Below are positions 5,844 to 9,753 of a stretch of 9,753 nt of DNA, piece after piece; the stretch's first letter is position 1, and the number at the start of each line of letters is the position of its first letter. The notes beneath the pieces were generated by a model. That model was given only the letters and a program-made list of their open reading frames with translations, had not been told where the DNA came from and did no database searches. This DNA comes from Oscillospiraceae bacterium (GTDB lineage Bacteria; Bacillota; Clostridia; Oscillospirales; Oscillospiraceae), in NCBI GenBank assembly GCA_902783825.1, contig CACZSJ010000088.1, positions 1-9,753 on the forward strand, read 5' to 3'. Both the position numbers and the translations under genes were made by a program.

Positions 5844-6887
5844 TCAATCATACAGTAATAAAATATTGGCCGGAGAAACGCCCAACTCCTCCGGGAAGCT
5901 CTGGGGCCGTTTCTCTTTGGAAAGCCGCCACCAAATGGGCGGACTGTCTGCGGTCTGCGCGGCGTAACGAAACTGCAGGATGGTTTCAAAGGGCTCTTCC
6001 ATCTCCTGCACGTAGACCACAGGGAAGCGATTTTGCGGCGCACCGGGGTTAAAGTAATGGGCGCGGATTCCCACGGCGGTCAAGCCCTCTCGGATCGGAT
6101 CTCTGCTGCTGAGGCGGACGCCCCAGTCCGGCACGTAGACCGTGTGTTCATCGACCCGCTCCGCCGGGGCGATGTTTTTGCAGCCGGTCATCACCGCCGC
6201 CTGGACAGAGCCCGGATCGGCAAAGAGTGTCTTGGTAGGCTTGCAGCTGAGCAGTCTTCCCTGATGCATAACAGCGGTGGACTGGCTCATGTTATAAGCC
6301 TCGTTCCGGTCGTGTGTCACCATGAGCACCGTATGATCGTAGCGCGCCAGCAGGTCACGCAATTCAATCTTCAGCGAATCCCGCAAATGCCCGTCCAGGG
6401 CGGAAAATGGTTCGTCCAAAAGCAGAAGCTGGGGATCGTTGACCAAAATTCTCGCCAGCGCCACCCGCTGCTGCTGGCCGCCGGAGAGCTGATTGGGCTT
6501 CCGTTCCCCCAACTCTTCCAGTTGCAGGAGACGAAGAACCTCTTCCAGTCTCCTCTTTTTTTCTTCCGGGTTTCTCTCCCGGCACAGGCCGCACAGAATG
6601 TTCTGGCGTACCGTCATGTTGGGAAACAGCGCGTAGTTTTGAAACAGATAGCCCACCTTACGGGCCTGCGGTGGGAGATGGATCCCCGCTTCCGAATCGT
6701 ACAGCACTCGACCGTCCAGCTCGATTCGTCCGGAATCCGGCTTCTCAATGCCCGCAATGCATTTGAGCGTCATGCTTTTCCCACAGCCGGAAGCGCCCAG
6801 CAGGCAGGTGATCCCCCGTTCCGCCGTAAGCTGCACGTCCATCAGAAAGCTGCCCAGCTGCTTGCGGATGTCCACAATCAAACTCAT
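5844..6887 (-). CDS. modC: Molybdate ABC transporter ATP-binding protein ModC
   Basis: The ATPase subunit energises molybdate import at the inner face of the membrane. 347 residues, the usual ModC size. Walker A is GASGCGKS (31-38), Q-loop Q83 (YLFQNYALFP), signature LSGGQQQR (134-141), Walker B LLLLDEP (154-160), D-loop SALD (162-165) and switch histidine H192 (VTHDRNEAY). The C-terminal 115 residues (MTGCKNIAPAERV onward) form a regulatory-type extension typical of the CysA/ModC group, but I cannot see a clear Mop/TOBE signature in it. The start at 6887 overlaps the modB stop as ATGA, indicating translational coupling. An in-frame extension to 7007 is rejected because it lies wholly inside modB. 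Confidence 0.94.
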   Translation of the reverse strand: MSLIVDIRKQLGSFLMDVQLTAERGITCLLGASGCGKSMTLKCIAGIEKPDSGRIELDGRVLYDSEAGIHLPPQARKVGYLFQNYALFPNMTVRQNILCGLCRERNPEEKKRRLEEVLRLLQLEELGERKPNQLSGGQQQRVALARILVNDPQLLLLDEPFSALDGHLRDSLKIELRDLLARYDHTVLMVTHDRNEAYNMSQSTAVMHQGRLLSCKPTKTLFADPGSVQAAVMTGCKNIAPAERVDEHTVYVPDWGVRLSSRDPIREGLTAVGIRAHYFNPGAPQNRFPVVYVQEMEEPFETILQFRYAAQTADSPPIWWRLSKEKRPQSFPEELGVSPANILLLYD

Positions 6888-7558
6888 TTTGCCACCGCCT
6901 TCTTCTGCCGACTCTCCAGCATGTTCACCGTCAGCAGCACCACGGTGCTGATGGCCAGGTTGATCAGAACCCAGAACAAGGCGCCCGCCTCGTCGTTTAT
7001 GCGCCACAGCTGATAGACCGTGGTGGAGATGGTGGCCGTGCGGCCGGGCGTATAGCCGATGAGCATGCTAGTCGCGCCGTATTCTCCCAGGGCGCGAGCG
7101 AAGGCCAAAACGGTCCCCGCCAGGATCCCCTGCCGGCAGGCCGGCATGCGGATGCGCCAGAAAATATAGGCATTGCTCAGTCCCAGCGTCTGGCCAGAAT
7201 AGGCAAGGGTCTGATCAAAACTCTCAAAGGCTCCCCGGGCCGTACGGTACATCAAGGGGAAGGCCACCACAGCGGCGGCCAGGATCCCGCCGTACCAGGT
7301 CATGACGAATTTGATCCCGAACTGCATCAGGAACATGCCCAGAGGCCGTTTCACGCCAAAGATCAGCAACAGAAAATAGCCGCAGACCGTGGGCGGAAGC
7401 ACCATGGGCAGGGTCAGGATCACATCTAGGATCCCCTTGACCAGGCGGGGAAGCTTTGCCGCGTAGTAAGCAAAGAAAATCCCCAGAAAGAATACCAGCA
7501 CACAGCTGATGGCCGCAATGCGCAGGGAATTCCACAATGGGTACCAGTCAAAACTCAT
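6884..7558 (-). CDS. modB: Molybdate ABC transporter permease ModB
   Basis: The membrane channel subunit. 224 residues with five to six hydrophobic helices: about 11-33, 42-66 (LDVILTLPMVLPPTVCGYFLLLIFG, with the PMVLPPTVCGY motif diagnostic of ModB/CysT), 88-103, 145-168 and 193-213. The EAA cytoplasmic loop that docks on ModC is SGQTLGLSNAYIFWRIRMP (121-139), followed by FARALGEYGATSMLIG (153-168), another ModB hallmark. The start MSFDWYPL at 7558 is chosen because GGAGTGG (7564-7570) precedes it; the frame extends upstream to 7666 but that part overlaps modA. It is coupled to modC by ATGA. Confidence 0.95.
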   Translation of the reverse strand: MSFDWYPLWNSLRIAAISCVLVFFLGIFFAYYAAKLPRLVKGILDVILTLPMVLPPTVCGYFLLLIFGVKRPLGMFLMQFGIKFVMTWYGGILAAAVVAFPLMYRTARGAFESFDQTLAYSGQTLGLSNAYIFWRIRMPACRQGILAGTVLAFARALGEYGATSMLIGYTPGRTATISTTVYQLWRINDEAGALFWVLINLAISTVVLLTVNMLESRQKKAVAK

Positions 7559-7583
7559 AGCTGCCACTCCGGTTTTTGAAATT

Positions 7584-7609
7584 GCAGGCAGATCGCATGA
7601 TCTGCCTGC
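7584..7609 (-). other. Intercistronic hairpin between modA and modB
   Basis: GCAGGCAGATC (7584-7594) and its exact complement (7599-7609) form an 11-bp perfect stem with a 4-base loop, starting 8 nt after the modA stop. Downstream on the minus strand comes AATTTCAAAAACC, with no proper U-run, so full termination is unlikely. A stem here more probably protects the 3' end of the modA message or causes partial termination, giving more binding protein than permease. That is known for other ABC operons and inferred here. Confidence 0.65.
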
Positions 7610-7616
7610 CGATGTG

Positions 7617-8498
7617 TTACGCCATGCGGGAGAAGCCCACCGCCTCAAACACGGCCATGGCTTCATCGCCGCAGAGATAGTCCAGGAACGCCTGGGCGGC
7701 CTCCGGGGCCTTGCTGATGTTCAGCACCGCCGCAGGATAGATCACCTGTCCGCACATATCTTTGGTCGCGGTGTCCACAACCTCAAGTCCGGCGGAGAAG
7801 GCGTCGGTCCCATAGACCACGCCGCAGTCCACGCTGGACTGGGAAACCTGGGTGGTTACTTCTTTCACGTTGGAGCCGTAGGTAAGCACCTTGGCGGCTG
7901 CCAGGTCTTCCTCATTCAGCTCGTAATAGGCCAGGATCTTCTGGGTGTACTGGCCCACCGGCACATCGCTGTTGCCCATAGCCAACAGGACGCCGCCGGA
8001 TTTCAGCAGCTCAGCCAGCTGGTCAAAGGACTCGATCCCCTTGGGATTGCCTTCGGGAACCACCAGGGCAACCTTGTTCTCCAGCAGGTTGATCCGGCTT
8101 TCCTGCAGCACGAAATCCAGCCCGTCGGGGTTCTTTTCCGCGTCACAGGAAGCGTCCAGCGCGTTCATCTGCTTGGGGGCCGCGGAGATGAACAGGTCAC
8201 AGTCCGCGCCTTCCTGGATCTGGGTCTTCAGCGTGCCGGAGGAATCAAAGTTGTAGGTAATGGTGACGCCGGGATTGGCAGTCTCATACAGTGCTTTGAT
8301 CTCCGTGAGGGTTTCGGTCATGGAAGCGGCGGCGAATACGATCAGCTCCACCTCTTCCACTTGTTCCGCCGCAGGCTCCACGGCGGGTTCTTCCGCGGGC
8401 GCGGGAGCCGGGGTCGCAGCAGGCGCGGGCGCGCTGCCGCAGGCTGTCAGCGCAAGGAGCATGCAGAGCGCCAACAGCAAGGATACTGCTTTTTTCAT
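7617..8498 (-). CDS. modA: Molybdate-binding lipoprotein ModA
   Basis: The extracytoplasmic receptor that captures molybdate for ModBC. 293 residues. It has a lysine-led signal peptide with a lipobox (LLALTACGS; lipidated C20), then a low-complexity Ala/Pro/Glu linker (21-48), then the ModA core: FAAASMTETL (55-64), in which the serine is a usual oxyanion ligand, TYNFDSSGTLKTQI with a second serine pair, CDLFISAAPKQM, VALVVPEGNPKG, and VDCGVVYGTDAF near the third ligand region. The lipid anchor fits a Gram-positive cell. GGGAGGAGG (8507-8515) lies 8 nt before ATG 8498, one of the strongest sites in the window. It follows the MoeA-like gene after 100 nt with no clear terminator between, so it may be transcribed from both the upstream promoter and a local one. 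Confidence 0.96.
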   Translation of the reverse strand: MKKAVSLLLALCMLLALTACGSAPAPAATPAPAPAEEPAVEPAAEQVEEVELIVFAAASMTETLTEIKALYETANPGVTITYNFDSSGTLKTQIQEGADCDLFISAAPKQMNALDASCDAEKNPDGLDFVLQESRINLLENKVALVVPEGNPKGIESFDQLAELLKSGGVLLAMGNSDVPVGQYTQKILAYYELNEEDLAAAKVLTYGSNVKEVTTQVSQSSVDCGVVYGTDAFSAGLEVVDTATKDMCGQVIYPAAVLNISKAPEAAQAFLDYLCGDEAMAVFEAVGFSRMA

Positions 8499-8535
8499 CT
8501 TGGGTACCTCCTCCCATATTTCAGGGAAATGTATT

Positions 8536-8564
8536 TATACAAACGCGATTTACGCGCTTATATA
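8536..8564. repeat. 29-bp inverted repeat upstream of modA (candidate operator)
   Basis: Plus-strand arms TATACAAACGCG (8536-8547) and CGCGCTTATATA (8553-8564) flank ATTTA. 10 of 12 pairs are Watson-Crick, and the two others are G-T on the minus-strand transcript, so it is also a stable RNA hairpin. No T-run follows, so it is a poor terminator. AT-rich outer arms with a CGCG core, 38 nt before modA, fit a dimeric repressor site. The TATATA (8559-8564) and TATAAA (8533-8538, minus strand) stretches around it could be -10 elements, but no convincing -35 was found. Confidence 0.5.
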
Positions 8565-8598
8565 CAGATGAAAACACATATTCAGTTTTTCTGGGCCG

Positions 8599-9624
8599 TC
8601 AGACTCCTTTGCCAAAACCGCAGTTGGGGAAATGACAGACCTGGCAGTTGAGGCACAGACCTCCGTGCCCCAGGCCGGCCAGATAGTCCTTGGTGACGGG
8701 AGTATCTGTAACCAAATAGGGCAGCAGCAAATCAAAAATCGTCCGCTTTGCGTACATGACGCAGCCGGGCAGGCCACAAATCGGGCGGCCGTCGGGCATA
8801 TAAGACACCAGAAACATCGCCCCGGGAAGCACCGGCGCGCCATAGGAGACAATGTTGGCGCCGGTATTCCGGATGGCCAGAGGCGTCTTGTCGTCCGGAT
8901 CCACGCTCATGCCGCCGCTGCAAAACACCATCTGACAGCCTTTATCCAGCATGTCCAAAATGGCGGCGGTGATTTTCTCATGGTCGTCATCCAGAATCAC
9001 ATGCTCGCTCATTTCACAGCCAAACTCCGCCAGCTTTTGCTGGATCACGGGCGTGAAGGTATCCTGAATCCGGCCGTGGAAGACCTCATTGCCCGTGGTC
9101 ACCACGCCGTATTTCCGGGGAATGACCGGGGCCAGACGCATCAGCGGCTGTTCACCGGCGATCTCCCGGGCCAAGTTCATCCGAGTCTTTTCGATCACCA
9201 GCGGAATCACCCGCGTGCCGCAGAGCTTGTCGCCTTTCTTCACCATAAAGCCGGAGGCCCGGGTGGCGATCATCATATCTCCCAGGGCATTGATGGCCCG
9301 CAGCCGCTCCAGATCGATCAGCAGCAGGCCGTCACGCTCCGCAATCAGCTCGATCTTGCCTTCCTTGGGCTCCGTAGCGCTCATGCCCTCGTTCTGGCAG
9401 ATATCCCGCAGAATCTCCGCCGCTTCGTTCTCGTGGAGCATATTCTCATCGTTTTCCCAGACAAAGATGTGATCCTTGCCCACGCTCAGAAGAACGGGCA
9501 CGTCCTCGGCCTGAATGATATGTCCTTTACGAAAGACCGCGTCCTTGGTCACGCCCTTGATGATCTGGGTAATGTCATGGCAGAGAACCTGTCCCACGGC
9601 CTCTTCGGTTTTCATCAGCTTCAT
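8599..9624 (-). CDS. MoeA-like molybdopterin-binding protein with C-terminal cysteine cluster
   Basis: 341 residues. The N-terminal half (1-165; VGQVLCHDITQIIKG, FRKGHIIQAEDVPVLLSVGKDHIFVW) resembles the MoeA N-terminal region. Residues 170-305 form a MoCF/MogA-type molybdopterin-binding domain: GVVTTGNEVFHGRIQDTF (173-190), MVFCSGGMSVDPDDKTPLA (232-250), LPGAMFL (266-272) and the GLPGCVMYAKRTIFDLLLP (284-302) loop. MoeA and MogA carry out adenylation and Mo insertion in the cytoplasm. It is shorter than typical full MoeA and ends in a C324-C327-C330-C335 cluster within LCLNCQVCHFPNCGFGKG, probably metal or Fe-S binding. The start is ATG 9624, with AAAGGAAG (9633-9640) 8 nt before; an open frame reaches back to 9750 but crosses the promoter. 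A common annotation is just molybdopterin-binding protein, and I would not claim classical MoeA activity. Confidence 0.9.
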   Translation of the reverse strand: MKLMKTEEAVGQVLCHDITQIIKGVTKDAVFRKGHIIQAEDVPVLLSVGKDHIFVWENDENMLHENEAAEILRDICQNEGMSATEPKEGKIELIAERDGLLLIDLERLRAINALGDMMIATRASGFMVKKGDKLCGTRVIPLVIEKTRMNLAREIAGEQPLMRLAPVIPRKYGVVTTGNEVFHGRIQDTFTPVIQQKLAEFGCEMSEHVILDDDHEKITAAILDMLDKGCQMVFCSGGMSVDPDDKTPLAIRNTGANIVSYGAPVLPGAMFLVSYMPDGRPICGLPGCVMYAKRTIFDLLLPYLVTDTPVTKDYLAGLGHGGLCLNCQVCHFPNCGFGKGV

Positions 9625-9667
9625 GGCTACAGCTTCCTTTCTTGTTGCATACGCATTTTCGAATAGT

Positions 9668-9690
9668 AAACAAAAGCAATTCGCTTGTTT
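9668..9690. promoter_or_regulatory. Imperfect palindrome over the transcription start of the MoeA-like gene (candidate operator)
   Basis: AAACAAAAGC (9668-9677) and GCTTGTTT (9683-9690) pair except for a 2-base bulge around AATTC. The predicted start site (near 9687) falls inside it, a classical repressor position. It carries AAAAGCAATTCGC (9672-9684), identical to 1172-1184 beside the aldehyde oxidoreductase promoter. Confidence 0.45.
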
Positions 9691-9693
9691 CCT

Positions 9694-9722
9694 ATTATAA
9701 AAGCGGCGCCTGCGAATGTCAA
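9694..9722 (-). promoter_or_regulatory. Perfect consensus sigma-70 promoter for the MoeA-like / mod operon
   Basis: On the minus strand, TTGACA (9717-9722), a 17-base spacer and TATAAT (9694-9699) match the housekeeping consensus at every position. The leader to ATG 9624 is about 63 nt. Such an intrinsically strong promoter implies control by repression, in line with the palindrome over its start site. Confidence 0.88.
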
Positions 9723-9753
9723 TTCCACGGGGCAAATTCTTTTGGTCCACAAA

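Noticed and set aside
5844..6887. ModC as a sulfate or other ABC ATPase (CysA/PotA type)
   Set aside because: The ATPase alone is not diagnostic, but ATGA coupling to a ModB, a ModA in the same operon and an adjacent molbindin fix the molybdate assignment.
7509..9666. Long plus-strand open frames opposite modA and the MoeA-like gene (380 and 344 codons)
   Set aside because: They are antisense to genes with clear motifs, lack ribosome binding sites and read as His/Gln/Gly-rich non-protein-like sequence, the usual shadow of GC-rich coding DNA.
9625..9750. Upstream extension of the MoeA-like protein by 42 codons
   Set aside because: The extension contains the consensus promoter and the palindrome, whereas ATG 9624 has a well-placed ribosome binding site and matches the usual N-terminus.
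1..9753. CRISPR array, tRNA/rRNA, transposase or integrase genes
   Set aside because: No regularly spaced direct repeats, no cloverleaf-like sequence and no mobile-element protein motifs were seen in either strand.

Overview
The window is a molybdenum-enzyme island from a fairly GC-rich bacterium. The best guess is a gut-type anaerobic Clostridia (Oscillospiraceae-like) genome. The basis is strong AGGAGG-type ribosome binding sites, short intergenic gaps, Gram-positive-style promoters, a lipoprotein-type ModA and a Desulfovibrio-gigas-like, FAD-less aldehyde oxidoreductase. The taxon is an inference; no marker gene is present.

Layout. (1) 1-1092, minus strand: a small uncharacterised His/Cys-tailed protein followed by the first 259 residues of a molybdenum aldehyde oxidoreductase, which runs off the left edge with both [2Fe-2S] domains intact. 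(2) 1171-2212: a perfect hairpin terminator and a minus-strand TylF-like SAM methyltransferase with an extra N-terminal domain. (3) 2213-2516: a divergent control region with a good promoter, a palindrome and a coding-like leader of about 200 nt. (4) 2517-5542, plus strand: a two-gene operon. The first gene is a MobA/MocA-like nucleotidyltransferase fused to a ModE-type winged helix. The second is a 700-residue reading frame joining a histidine phosphatase, an HD domain and an XdhC-family maturation factor, with a strong internal ribosome binding site exactly at the XdhC boundary. (5) 5561-5602: a shared convergent terminator. (6) 5616-9624, minus strand: a MoeA-like molybdopterin-binding protein with a C-terminal cysteine cluster, then modA, modB, modC and a molbindin (mop), behind a perfect consensus promoter.

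How it fits together (inference from known families): ModABC imports molybdate and molbindin buffers it. The MoeA-like protein inserts Mo into molybdopterin or handles the cofactor. The MocA-like domain would attach a nucleotide (CMP), and XdhC would sulfurate, protect and deliver the cofactor to the aldehyde oxidoreductase. The ModE-like domain fused to the nucleotidyltransferase is the obvious candidate regulator. Several intergenic palindromes with CGC/GCG cores beside the Mo promoters are its candidate operators. The roles of the phosphatase/HD domains, the 84-residue protein and the methyltransferase are unknown and are the most interesting open parts.

No RNA genes, CRISPR arrays, insertion sequences or attachment sites were seen.
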